Origin: Vibrio rumoiensis
GTDB taxonomy: Bacteria; Pseudomonadota; Gammaproteobacteria; Enterobacterales; Vibrionaceae
Assembly: GCF_002218045.2 (NCBI RefSeq)
Contig: NZ_AP018685.1
Span: 1,302,001-1,366,000, forward strand
Direction of reading: 5' to 3'
Length of the DNA: 64,000 bases
Under the pieces are notes generated by a model, which was not told the DNA's origin, did not search any database, and was given only the letters and a program-made list of their open reading frames with translations. Made by a program: the position numbers and the translations under genes. Of this stretch, positions 46,749-54,421 are shown piece by piece (position 1 is the stretch's first letter; each line of letters opens with the position of its first letter).

Positions 46749-47341
46749 TGAAAACGGATCTTTCTACCTTCGAATTGCTGATTGGCGATAGCTTTGAACT
46801 TGATAACGTTAATGTACGTCTAATCGGCTCTGGTGATGAAAAGATGATGGCGGATTTTTATAACCACAATCATCAACATTTAGCGCCTTGGGATCCTATT
46901 CGAAGCTCTGAGTTTTATACCGTCGAAGGGTGGAAAAGCCGAATTAAACGTTTGAATGACTTTCATCAAATGAATACGGTGTTTAGCTTCATTATTGTTG
47001 ATAAAGAAGAGACTCAAGTACTTGGTACGATTAACTTCACCAATGTTTCAGGTTTCCCGATTCATGCTTGTAACTTAGGTTATTCATTAGCCGAAACCGC
47101 CCAAGGTAAAGGGATTATGACTCAAGCTTTGCAAGTGTGTATCCAGTGGATTTTTCAACACCAAAATCTACATAGAATCATGGCGGCTTATATGCCACAT
47201 AATAGTCGCAGTGAGAAAGTGCTTGACCATTTAGGGTTTGAATTCGAAGGCGTCGCAAAAGATTATTTATTGATTAATGGCCAGTGGCAGACTCACCGCT
47301 TAATGTCGTTGATCAACTCATCATGGCGAGTGGAAGCATAA
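46748..47341 (+). CDS. rimJ: GNAT acetyltransferase, RimJ-like
   Basis: 197 aa. GNAT fold with the acetyl-CoA loop in LAETAQGKGIMTQAL (Q/RxxGxG/A-type) and LHRIMAAYMPHNSRSEKVLDHLGFEFEG, which is typical of the RimJ/RimL ribosomal-protein N-terminal acetyltransferases. RimJ acetylates S5; the exact substrate here is not proven. Its ATG overlaps the tyrR stop by one base (TAATG), so it is translationally coupled to tyrR. Confidence 0.85.
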   Translation: MKTDLSTFELLIGDSFELDNVNVRLIGSGDEKMMADFYNHNHQHLAPWDPIRSSEFYTVEGWKSRIKRLNDFHQMNTVFSFIIVDKEETQVLGTINFTNVSGFPIHACNLGYSLAETAQGKGIMTQALQVCIQWIFQHQNLHRIMAAYMPHNSRSEKVLDHLGFEFEGVAKDYLLINGQWQTHRLMSLINSSWRVEA

Positions 47342-47362
47342 CACTGAATATAAGGAGATAGC

Positions 47363-47953
47363 GTGGAACGACTGAATAAACAATTAGCGTTATTGATGGA
47401 GCTCGACAAACTGAAGACCGTATTACGTCGTACTCGAGTAAAAGCAGCGGAAGGGCGTTTAGAAAATACGGCTGAACATAGTTGGCACGTTGCGATGATG
47501 GCATTGTTGATGGAAGAACATGCGAATGAGCCCGTAGACATCGCTAAAGTCGTGAAGATGTTGCTGTTACACGATATTGTAGAAATTGATGCTGGTGATA
47601 CTTTTGTGTACGACACTGCAGCCTCACAAGTACAAGAAGAAAATGAATTAAAAGCCGCTCAGCGATTATTTGGCATGTTACCCGACGAACAAGGTGCAGA
47701 GCTAATGGCTATTTGGCAAGAGTTTGAACAAGCACAAAGCGCAGAAGCGAAGTTTGCCAAAGCGCTAGATCGCTTAATACCAATGCTACTGAACTACTAT
47801 AATAATGGTCAAAGCTGGATGGAACATGGCGTCACAAAAACCCAAGCATTAACCGTCAATGCAAAAATTGAATATGGTTCAGAAGCATTGTGGCAAAAAA
47901 CGCAGCAAATCGTCGCTGAAGCAGTAAAAAATGGCTGGTTGAAAGACCAATAA
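47363..47953 (+). CDS. HD-domain phosphohydrolase, YfbR/HDDC2-like
   Basis: 196 aa, GTG start with AAGGAGATA upstream. The HD metal site is visible: NTAEHSWHVAMMAL, then LLHDIVEIDAGD, and Asp in ALDRLIPMLLNY. Proteins of this class (YfbR in E. coli, HDDC2) are 5'-deoxynucleotidases. It follows rimJ after 21 bp and precedes the DUF2947 gene by 22 bp, so probably one operon with tyrR-rimJ. Confidence 0.87.
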   Translation: MERLNKQLALLMELDKLKTVLRRTRVKAAEGRLENTAEHSWHVAMMALLMEEHANEPVDIAKVVKMLLLHDIVEIDAGDTFVYDTAASQVQEENELKAAQRLFGMLPDEQGAELMAIWQEFEQAQSAEAKFAKALDRLIPMLLNYYNNGQSWMEHGVTKTQALTVNAKIEYGSEALWQKTQQIVAEAVKNGWLKDQ

Positions 47954-47975
47954 GAAATTAACAAAGCGAGTTACT

Positions 47976-48452
47976 ATGTCGTATACACCTTTGGACCAAT
48001 ACCAAAGAAAGTGGATTTTCACTCACCAATCACTTCCTGTCCCAGCAGAAGACTTAGTTCATATTAAGCCGATTTCTCAGCAGCGTGCCGCGCAGCTATG
48101 GATTGAAAATATTAGTAAACAAAGCCCAGATGCTGAACGTTTAAGCTCTGGTGACTGGCCAAGCAAAGCCAGTAATTGGTCAGATGAAGTCGATTGGTCG
48201 GCTGCTTGGGAGGCTGATGAACCTGAGTTGCCGCAAGCCATTTTAGAGCACATCGATTGGCAAGATGATGTCACGGTTTACTTCTGTTATGAAAAGTACA
48301 ACATCATTGAAACCAAATGGTCGATTTTTAAAAAACATTGGAAGAACTTTTTATTTTTCGATGATGGCCCGATTTTAATTGGCCGCCGACGATCTGAAGC
48401 CTTGTGGTTTAATACCAATGGTTCGGTAAAGTTAGGCCAACGAACAGAATAA
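47976..48452 (+). CDS. DUF2947-type protein
   Basis: 158 aa, soluble, rich in Trp and acidic residues (WSDEVDWSAAWEADEPELP). The start MSYTPLDQYQRKWIFTHQ and the end KKHWKNFLFFDDGPIL are like the Vibrio/Shewanella proteins annotated DUF2947, from memory of the family. No function known. Last gene of the tyrR-region operon, followed by a terminator. Confidence 0.75.
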   Translation: MSYTPLDQYQRKWIFTHQSLPVPAEDLVHIKPISQQRAAQLWIENISKQSPDAERLSSGDWPSKASNWSDEVDWSAAWEADEPELPQAILEHIDWQDDVTVYFCYEKYNIIETKWSIFKKHWKNFLFFDDGPILIGRRRSEALWFNTNGSVKLGQRTE

Positions 48453-48474
48453 AAGACACAACCTTGAATGAAAT

Positions 48475-48499
48475 AAAGCTGCCAATGGCGGCTTTTTTT
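48475..48499 (+). terminator. Rho-independent terminator after the DUF2947 gene
   Basis: AAAGCTGCC / GGCGGCTTT (one wobble pair), 3-base loop, then a T-run. Confidence 0.85.
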
Positions 48500-48552
48500 G
48501 TGTGTGCTATTTTTATCTCGTTATGTTCAGAGCTAGAGATAAGGTGGGAATC

Positions 48553-48930
48553 ATGAATCCAGTATGTTGGTTTGAAATTTATGTCGATGATATGCCAAGA
48601 GCGAAAGCATTTTATCAAACGGTACTTAATGTGGAATTACAACCATTATCGGTACCGGATGGTGCGCCTGAAATGGGGATGTGTGCTTTTCCTTCGGCAA
48701 TGAATAGTTATGGTGCCACGGGCGCGTTAGTTAGAATGCCCGGTTGCGAAGTCGGTGGGTATAGCACAATTGTCTATTTCACATGTGAGGACTGCGCGGT
48801 AGAAGGTAGTCGGGTAGTGGCTGCGGGCGGTTCGATTCACCGAGAAAAGTTATCAATTGGCGCGCATGGGTTTATTGTTCTTGCTGTTGATACTGAAGGG
48901 AATATGTTTGGGCTGCATTCAATGAATTAA
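48553..48930 (+). CDS. VOC-superfamily (glyoxalase/bleomycin-resistance fold) protein
   Basis: 125 aa from the ATG at 48553 (AAGGTGGGA upstream; the frame opens at 48502). The VOC fold is shown by CWFEIYVDDMPRAKAFYQTV at the start and AVDTEGNMFGLHS at the end (usual DPxGNxxGL). The substrate cannot be read. Single gene. Confidence 0.85.
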   Translation: MNPVCWFEIYVDDMPRAKAFYQTVLNVELQPLSVPDGAPEMGMCAFPSAMNSYGATGALVRMPGCEVGGYSTIVYFTCEDCAVEGSRVVAAGGSIHREKLSIGAHGFIVLAVDTEGNMFGLHSMN

Positions 48931-49024
48931 GTTTGGGTGATTCCTCTAAAAAGTAGGTGAGAAGTTTGCCGAAAAATCTAAGATTCAGTAGTGTGAATTC
49001 AGTCTAAAATACACGTGGAATACT

Positions 49025-49654
49025 ATGCACAAGTTAAAGGTTTTTCAGCAAACGGACACTGAACATTTATATAAAATCATTCATGATTACCCTTTTGCAA
49101 CGTTAATATTAAGCAACGCCTCGGGCATCGAAGTGGATCATCTTCCGATGATTTTGGCTATTGATGATGGCGTTGCGACCCTTCAAGGACATATTGCCAA
49201 AGCAAACCCACTCGCTCGATTAGTTAATGATGAAACTAAAGCGACCATCATTTTTCACGGCCCCAATTGTTATATCTCTCCAAACTACTACCCAACAAAA
49301 AAAGAAAATGGCAAAGCAGTACCGACATGGAATTATATTGTTGTGCATGTCACTGGCGCGATTAAATGTATCAATGACAGCGTTTGGAAGTTGGGTTTCT
49401 TAAATAGGCTAACGAATAAGCATGAATCTAACTCTGATGAACCTTGGTCGATTTCTGATGCACCTCAAGAATATATTGAGAAAATGCTACCAGTGATTGT
49501 TGGCTTGGAAGTACAAATTGAATCGATAGAAGGTAAGTGGAAAGTGAGCCAAGACAAGCCGGAAATCAATCAAAAAGGCGTTGTCGAAGGCTTACAAGTA
49601 GTAGGGCATAGTGAAATGCAAGCTTGGGTTCAAAAGTTCATTGTTTCTGGTTAA
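49025..49654 (+). CDS. PaiB-family FMN-binding protein
   Basis: 209 aa. The PaiB signatures are DYPFATLIL, GHIAKANPLARL, FHGPNCYISPNYYPTK and VPTWNYIVVHVTG. The family has an FMN-binding split-barrel fold; B. subtilis PaiB is a transcriptional regulator, but most members are uncharacterised. It marks the last normal chromosomal gene before the cassette island. Confidence 0.87.
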   Translation: MHKLKVFQQTDTEHLYKIIHDYPFATLILSNASGIEVDHLPMILAIDDGVATLQGHIAKANPLARLVNDETKATIIFHGPNCYISPNYYPTKKENGKAVPTWNYIVVHVTGAIKCINDSVWKLGFLNRLTNKHESNSDEPWSISDAPQEYIEKMLPVIVGLEVQIESIEGKWKVSQDKPEINQKGVVEGLQVVGHSEMQAWVQKFIVSG

Positions 49655-49903
49655 TTTTATCTGAACCAAAGAAACACCAATGACAAGTTACTTGGTAGTT
49701 GAGTTGTGATAGCTAAGGGAAGGGTTGATACACAGTGGCTTTTTGAAGTCAGACATGCGTTTAGATTCATATCTATATTTGCTGGTTATAAACACAGTAC
49801 TATCTTATGAGTTGTAAGTGGTGAACTAGACGGATTATTTCCGTATTTCATGTTAGCTAATTATGCGGCAAGTTTGATTTTATCAGCTAACTTAGATGTT
49901 TAG
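49655..49903. other. Non-coding left flank of the cassette island
   Basis: About 250 bp with no open frame worth calling. On the minus strand a short stretch around 49860-49892 could encode the peptide TSKLADKIKLAA followed by a stop, which resembles the C-terminus of some Vibrio transposases. It is too short to prove an IS remnant. Confidence 0.3.
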
Positions 49904-50080
49904 CTTGTTGGATGGAAAACTCTTGGCGCTACCGGCTTTTTGCAACGCTACATAACCGAGGTTCAAAGTGTTGGCTACAACGATGCTCCGCTAGAGAAAT
50001 TAGCTTATGCATTTGATCATCACTTTTCTCAAGGTGGGCAAAAAGTTGATGTCCCAAGCTATGTAGAAAATAAAATATAA
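49904..50080 (+). pseudogene. Degenerate cassette ORF, 3' remnant
   Basis: An open frame of 58 codons without a usable start codon ends at TAA 50078-50080. It encodes GFLQRYITEVQSVGYNDAPL and a tail ending VPSYVENKI, which reads like real protein. The stop is followed at once by an attC-like sequence, the arrangement of an integron cassette. The product is not recognised. Confidence 0.4.
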
Positions 50081-50195
50081 CAATAAATTTAAGAGTGATT
50101 CACAACGCTTGGCGCTTTCTCGTCAAGACAGTTTAGTGTTTATGGCACAATGCTTTAGGTTTAGGCGAAGGATTTATGGGTATCTAACCCAATAA
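50076..50195 (+). repeat. Partial attC-like site (Vibrio superintegron type)
   Basis: Contains ATTTAAGAGTGATTCACAAC, GCTTGGCGC, GTGTTTATGGC and GCTTTAGGTTTAGG, aligning block by block with the second site at 51034. The 3' arm (normally ...CACTCCTTAATGCGGCGTTAG) is lost or replaced, so the site looks truncated and probably non-functional. Confidence 0.6.
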
Positions 50196-50345
50196 AAAGA
50201 GTGGTATCGTTATTCATGCTAGCTTCCTAATTTAGTTCTTTAGCAAACTAATTATGGCTCTGGCTTCACTAACCCACGAAACTGGAGGTTAGCACTTTCG
50301 TGGAAGTCATTATGTCTACGCTTCTCAAGGAAATAAGGAATAAAA
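50195..50345. other. Leader of the DUF4145 cassette
   Basis: About 150 bp without a gene. CCACGAAA (50274-50281) and TTTCGTGG (50296-50303) form an 8-bp inverted repeat enclosing GGTTAGCA, where GTTAGCA is a near-match to the attC right-end GTTRRRY. It could be the decayed end of an attC. AAGGAA lies upstream of the next ATG. Confidence 0.35.
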
Positions 50346-51032
50346 ATGACAGAGTTGGTTGCAAATTGTCCTAGATGTCAGGCTACAAACATGACATTTG
50401 ATCTATTAAATCAAGTTGTTGTTGGAGAGCGGCATGGTTGGCAATGTGTGTTGGAAGCGTTCTGTATCTGCCGTAATTGCGGAAAACCATCATTATTTGT
50501 CGTTTCCCCAAAGGAGCCGAGATTTAAAGGTATTGCAAAAGGTGGTTTGGAAAACTTTCATGGTTCTGCTAACCAACTAGTGAATGTAGAGCGTCATGTG
50601 TCAATTAGAGATCAGTCATCTGAACAGCCACCAGAATATTTGCCTGAGGAGATCGAGCGAGTTTTTAACGAGGGTGCTGCCTGTATGGCTGTTGGCTGCA
50701 ATAATGCAGCAGCAACCATGTTTAGGTTGTGCTTAGATATAGCAACTCAAAACTTGTTACCAGAGCAGGCTGAAGGGCTCACAAACCGAGTTCGTCGAAG
50801 TTTGGGCTTGCGACTTCCGTGGTTATTTGAAAATGGTATTTTACCGGAAGGACTTCGAGATTTGTCTACCTGTATCAAAGATGATGGCAATGATGGTGCT
50901 CATGAGGGTACATTAACTGTAGAAGACGCCGCTGATATCTTAGACTTTACATATATATTGTTAGAGCGAATCTATACAGAACCTAAACGTTTAGAAGAAG
51001 CAGCAAAAAGAAGGCGTGCACGTCGAGAATAA
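50346..51032 (+). CDS. DUF4145 protein with N-terminal zinc ribbon, in an integron cassette
   Basis: 228 aa. The N-terminus has a four-Cys zinc ribbon, CPRC at 9-12 and CRNC near 41-44. The C-terminal half is the DUF4145 helical domain (FNEGAACMAVGCNNAAATMF, LGLRLPWLFENGILPE, DDGNDGAHEGTLTVEDA with the conserved GAH). The tail is basic (KRRRARRE). DUF4145 occurs alone in integron cassettes and fused to nucleases in defence genes; the function of the single-domain form is not known. The stop is followed after a few bases by a well-formed attC, so this is a gene cassette. Confidence 0.85.
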   Translation: MTELVANCPRCQATNMTFDLLNQVVVGERHGWQCVLEAFCICRNCGKPSLFVVSPKEPRFKGIAKGGLENFHGSANQLVNVERHVSIRDQSSEQPPEYLPEEIERVFNEGAACMAVGCNNAAATMFRLCLDIATQNLLPEQAEGLTNRVRRSLGLRLPWLFENGILPEGLRDLSTCIKDDGNDGAHEGTLTVEDAADILDFTYILLERIYTEPKRLEEAAKRRRARRE

Positions 51033-51033
51033 G

Positions 51034-51160
51034 CCTCATCAAGCATTTAAGAGTGGCTCTCAACGCTTGGCATTTTTCATTCCATTGTTGGGTTTTGTGT
51101 TTATGGTGGTATGGTTAGGTTTCGTGGTGGCGTTACTCACTACTTAACGCAGTGTTAGTA
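51034..51160 (+). repeat. attC recombination site (Vibrio superintegron type)
   Basis: About 125 bp directly after the DUF4145 stop. The conserved blocks are CATTTAAGAGTG, CAACGCTTGGCA, GTGTTTATGGTGGTATGG, TTAGGTTTCGTGGTGGCGTT and the 3' end CACTACTTAACGCAGTGTTAG. The outer arms pair (TTTAAGAGTG with CACTACTTAA), giving the folded single-strand hairpin that integrase recognises. It agrees with VCR/VPR-type attC sequences as I know them. The cross-over is expected at G/TTAG (51154-51158). Confidence 0.85.
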
Positions 51161-51217
51161 GCATTTATACTCTTACTAAATATCAAATATTGTAGATATT
51201 CGAATATTGAGGCTCCG

Positions 51218-51427
51218 ATGAAATTTCTCCGTCAGTATAAAATAAGTATTCTTTTCTGTATCAGTGGTATGTTGTGTTTAATGGCTTATAACATCATCGG
51301 TTCATCAGTAGATCAGAATGGTTTATTAGTTGAGCCATTTGGTTTAATTCCCTTATTTTGGCTTTTTCAACTACTTGCATTAATGGCTTTGCTTGTCACT
51401 TTAGTTAAACATAGAAACGCCCAGTAA
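51218..51427 (+). CDS. DUF3955 small membrane protein, second cassette gene
   Basis: 69 aa from the ATG at 51218 (GAGG upstream; the frame opens at 51152). Two membrane segments flank the DUF3955 signature YNIIGSSVDQNGLLVEPFGL followed by IPLFWLF. DUF3955 is a small membrane domain of unknown function frequent in integron cassettes. It lies directly after the attC, as a cassette gene should; no complete attC follows it. Confidence 0.8.
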   Translation: MKFLRQYKISILFCISGMLCLMAYNIIGSSVDQNGLLVEPFGLIPLFWLFQLLALMALLVTLVKHRNAQ

Positions 51428-51515
51428 ACGGGGGAGCAAAACTACAAACACGCGAAGATACTTCGTTATAACGAATGATGAGCGTCTTACGGTTTCTATT
51501 TTTAGTAGTTTAAAC

Positions 51516-51548
51516 AAAAAATGCCGCTTCAAATGAAGCGGCATTTTT
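51516..51548. terminator. Bidirectional terminator between the cassette island and phnA
   Basis: AAAAATGCCGCTTC / GAAGCGGCATTTTT with a 4-base loop; A- and T-runs on both sides serve both convergent transcripts. Confidence 0.92.
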
Positions 51549-51573
51549 GTTGATTCAGTAATATTAGTATCAA

Positions 51574-52143
51574 TTATTTCTTACGGCAGTATTCTGCAAT
51601 GATGTACATTGATTGGCCGTTGGCTTTACCTGACACCAACTTAGGATCATCGGCAAGGCTGATACCACGAACAACGGTGCCTTGCTTGATAACTTGAGAA
51701 GAACCTTTGATAGGCAGATCTTTAATGATGGTTACGTCGTCGCCTTTTTTCAGTTCAACACCGTTTACATCACGAGGCTTGTCTTCATCTTCGTCCATGC
51801 CTGTCTCTGCCCATTTCTTGGTGTCGTCTTCAAGATACATCATATCTAAAAGCTCATTTGCCCATGTCTCGCCTTTACGAGAAAGGTGAGTCAGTTGACG
51901 CCATGCAAGAACTTGTACTTGTGGTACTTGGCTCCACATGCTGTCGTTAAGGCAACGCCAGTGGTTTACATCCATGTCTTCTGGTGATTCAACTTGTGCA
52001 CGACAAGTATCACAAAGCATCACAGCATAATCGACGGTGATTTGAGTTTGTGGCGCAACAGCCAAAGGCGCTAGTGAAGAAGTTGAAGAGCAAAGCTCAC
52101 ATTTCGATTCGCAACGTTCAAGTAGCGTAGCTTCTGTAGACAT
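51574..52143 (-). CDS. PhnA-domain zinc-ribbon protein
   Basis: 189 aa. Zn-ribbon Cys pairs at CESKCELCSS and CDTCRAQ, and a C-terminal PhnA/YjdM domain (VNGVELKKGDDVTIIKDLPI, KGTVVRGISL). It belongs to the long form of the PhnA family; despite the name it is not part of the C-P lyase. Marks the return to normal chromosomal genes after the cassette island. Confidence 0.87.
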   Translation of the reverse strand: MSTEATLLERCESKCELCSSTSSLAPLAVAPQTQITVDYAVMLCDTCRAQVESPEDMDVNHWRCLNDSMWSQVPQVQVLAWRQLTHLSRKGETWANELLDMMYLEDDTKKWAETGMDEDEDKPRDVNGVELKKGDDVTIIKDLPIKGSSQVIKQGTVVRGISLADDPKLVSGKANGQSMYIIAEYCRKK

Positions 52144-52329
52144 AGTGTTTACCTAATTTGGTCAGGGTTTAATTTCGAGCCGCTATTATCCATGTTATCC
52201 ATAGGATTTAAAGGGGAATGTCTATTTTAGGCTATTTTTTGACGCAGTTGCAGGGTTGCAGATGGAGCGAAAGTCGATTCACAGGCCATCAAGAATTGAT
52301 ATTAAGGTGTGATTTTCCTCTTAACCTGA

Positions 52330-52542
52330 TTAAATCTGAAACATTTTGGCTAATGTTAGTTTTTCTTGCTCTGTTAATACTGGAGAAGAATAGTCATAAA
52401 CCGCTTCCATGTCATCTAGGAATTGCTGAACTTTAGTGAGTTGTTTCGGGTTCATATCCACCATGCGTTCAATGATATTATCAAGTTGCTCGGAAGCGGA
52501 ATCTTGCGATAGTTGAGTTTGATGTGAAAGCGAAGTTTGCAT
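52330..52542 (-). CDS. Small hypothetical protein
   Basis: 70 aa from the ATG at 52542 (AAGGA 8 bases upstream; an ATG at 52551 overlaps that site). Soluble and helical: ASEQLDNIIERMVDMNPKQL followed by FLDDMEAVYDYSSPVL. No family recognised. The good ribosome site and acidic, non-repetitive protein support a real gene. Confidence 0.6.
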   Translation of the reverse strand: MQTSLSHQTQLSQDSASEQLDNIIERMVDMNPKQLTKVQQFLDDMEAVYDYSSPVLTEQEKLTLAKMFQI

Positions 52543-52701
52543 AGGATCCATCCTTACAGCCGTTTATAAAAATATTGAAATGTACTGGAATAGGTAAACA
52601 AGGCGTCCAGCTAAATAAGAGTTATATCAACAATTATGGACGGATTGTTCAATTTGTGTAAAATTGGCGCCAAATATTCCATAGGAATGGGAAAGAGTGA
52701 G

Positions 52702-52896
52702 ATGAGTAAGTTAGTTTTTTGGATAGTATTGATTGGTGTTGGTATCGGAATTGGCATTAAGTACCAAGATGAAATTTTAGATATGTTGAATATGCGCGAT
52801 ATGGAAAGCCTTTATGACCATATTGAAGATGCCGCTGACAGTCTTCAAAACGGTAGCGATTCGCTATCAGATACGGTCAGTCAACTAGCTGAATAA
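52702..52896 (+). CDS. Small single-pass membrane protein
   Basis: 64 aa from the ATG at 52702 (GAGTGAG upstream). A single membrane helix (about 4-20, VFWIVLIGVGIGIGI) is followed by an acidic amphipathic tail with IEDAADSLQNGSDSLSDT, possibly a coiled coil. Function unknown. Followed by a terminator. Confidence 0.65.
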   Translation: MSKLVFWIVLIGVGIGIGIKYQDEILDMLNMRDMESLYDHIEDAADSLQNGSDSLSDTVSQLAE

Positions 52897-52926
52897 AGCT
52901 AATTGGTGTCATATCATTAATAATAA

Positions 52927-52960
52927 AAATAGCCCGTATCTGATTGCGGGCTATTTTTTT
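52927..52960 (+). terminator. Rho-independent terminator, also facing the PstS-like gene
   Basis: AATAGCCCG / CGGGCTATT with a 10-base loop and a seven-T run. Confidence 0.9.
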
Positions 52961-52978
52961 AACGGAGTTAACACTACA

Positions 52979-53797
52979 TTATCGCTTGATTGCCGTGTAA
53001 CCATAGCTTTCGATAAGTTGCTGTCCTTCTTTTGATAGCACGTAATCTAAAAATTTTTCTGCGCGCGCTTCCAAATGATCCTTTTTATAAATGATTAAGA
53101 AAGGGCGAGTTAGTTTGTATTTACCATTAGCAATATTATCTGGTGTCGGTTTGATACCATCTAATTCTATTGCTTTAATCGACTTATCAATAGAACCCAT
53201 AGACACAAAGCCGATGGCTTGTGGGTTATTGTTAATCAGCGTTTTCATCATGCCGTTGCTATTTACCACTAAACTTTTCGCGTTGATGTTAGAGACACTT
53301 TGTCCATTGACGACTTTGGTTAAACCAAGCTGGGTTTCAAAGCTATAACGAGAGCCTGATGACGCTTCACGTGTTACAACGGCAATCACTTGATCTGAGC
53401 CGCCAACTTCTTTCCAATTTTTAATCTCACCAAGGTAGATCTTAGCCAATTGATCACGAGTTAGACTTTGCACTGGATTTTGGATATTGGTCGCAACGGC
53501 AAGTCCGTCTTGAGCAATGGTGACAATCGCCACTTTGTCATTGGCTTCTGCTTCAGTTAGATAGCGAGAACTCATCCCCAAGTCTGCCACGCCCTTTTCA
53601 GCAAGAACAATACCAGCGGTCGAATCGACACCTTGAACGGCAATATAATCTTCTGGGTGCTCTTGATTATACTTTTCAGCTAGCACATCCATAACACGGG
53701 TGACGGAAGTGGAACCTGAGACAACAATCTGTTTAGCTTGAACAGCAGAAACAAATAGCACTGAAGATAAAAGGGTAGCCAGTAAAGCTCGAAACAT
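52979..53797 (-). CDS. PstS-like periplasmic phosphate-binding protein
   Basis: 272 aa from the ATG at 53797 (GGAGA upstream). Signal peptide cleaved near VSAVQA. PBP-like domain with phosphate-binding segments SGSTSVTRVMDVLAE, SSRYLTEAEA and REASSGSRYSFE. No pstC, pstA or pstB lies beside it, so it is an orphan receptor; it may serve a distant Pst system or sensing. It is the short PstS type seen in vibrios. Confidence 0.87.
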   Translation of the reverse strand: MFRALLATLLSSVLFVSAVQAKQIVVSGSTSVTRVMDVLAEKYNQEHPEDYIAVQGVDSTAGIVLAEKGVADLGMSSRYLTEAEANDKVAIVTIAQDGLAVATNIQNPVQSLTRDQLAKIYLGEIKNWKEVGGSDQVIAVVTREASSGSRYSFETQLGLTKVVNGQSVSNINAKSLVVNSNGMMKTLINNNPQAIGFVSMGSIDKSIKAIELDGIKPTPDNIANGKYKLTRPFLIIYKKDHLEARAEKFLDYVLSKEGQQLIESYGYTAIKR

Positions 53798-53981
53798 GTC
53801 GTTCTCCAATATAATAACGCGATAAATTTGCCATCATTCTATTTCGTTTGTGTGACAGTTTTGTGACTAAATTAGTCGATAAGTGATGGTTAGTTATTTG
53901 ATAATGCATAGGAACTTGATTGTAAGAGTAGAATACTGCAGCTTGTGTTCACTGGGTATATACTCATAGTGGAGGTCTACT

Positions 53982-54347
53982 ATGATCAATGAATTAGATT
54001 GGCGTCGATTACTTAAACGTTGCGAACAACTCTGTCATTACCGAAATGGCAGCGTGCCTGTTGGTCAAGGGAAAGCCTGCTTTGAGAGTGATGAAGCCAC
54101 GAAAGTTTTGATTTTTTCTAATGCGGTATTTTCGGTTGATTCACTGCATTGTAGTCATACTGTCGAAGTGGCTAAGTTAGATTATGATTGTACGCATGAA
54201 ATGTGGGAGCTTTATATTAATAGCGCCGAGGATCCATCGCTGGCGGATTCTGAATGGTTGCCGCATCCTATACATTTCGCCCATTCTAACCCGATGATCT
54301 TATTATCGGTTATCGAAAAAGATGCAGAAGAATGTATTTGGCGCTAG
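53982..54347 (+). CDS. Hypothetical cytoplasmic protein
   Basis: 121 aa with TGGAGG before the ATG. Soluble, Cys-, His- and Trp-rich (LLKRCEQLCHYRNGSVP, HEMWELYINSAEDP). No recognised domain. It is convergent with rnb and shares a terminator with it. Confidence 0.65.
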   Translation: MINELDWRRLLKRCEQLCHYRNGSVPVGQGKACFESDEATKVLIFSNAVFSVDSLHCSHTVEVAKLDYDCTHEMWELYINSAEDPSLADSEWLPHPIHFAHSNPMILLSVIEKDAEECIWR

Positions 54348-54365
54348 TAAGGTTTAAGAGGTGAC

Positions 54366-54403
54366 AAAAAAGGCTACCGTATGATCGTACTGGTAGCCTT
54401 TCG
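54366..54403. terminator. Bidirectional terminator before rnb
   Basis: AAAGGCTACC / GGTAGCCTTT with an inner GTA/TAC extension; A-run on the left and T-rich right side. Confidence 0.85.
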
Positions 54404-54421
54404 TTTTATTTATGCTTAGTG

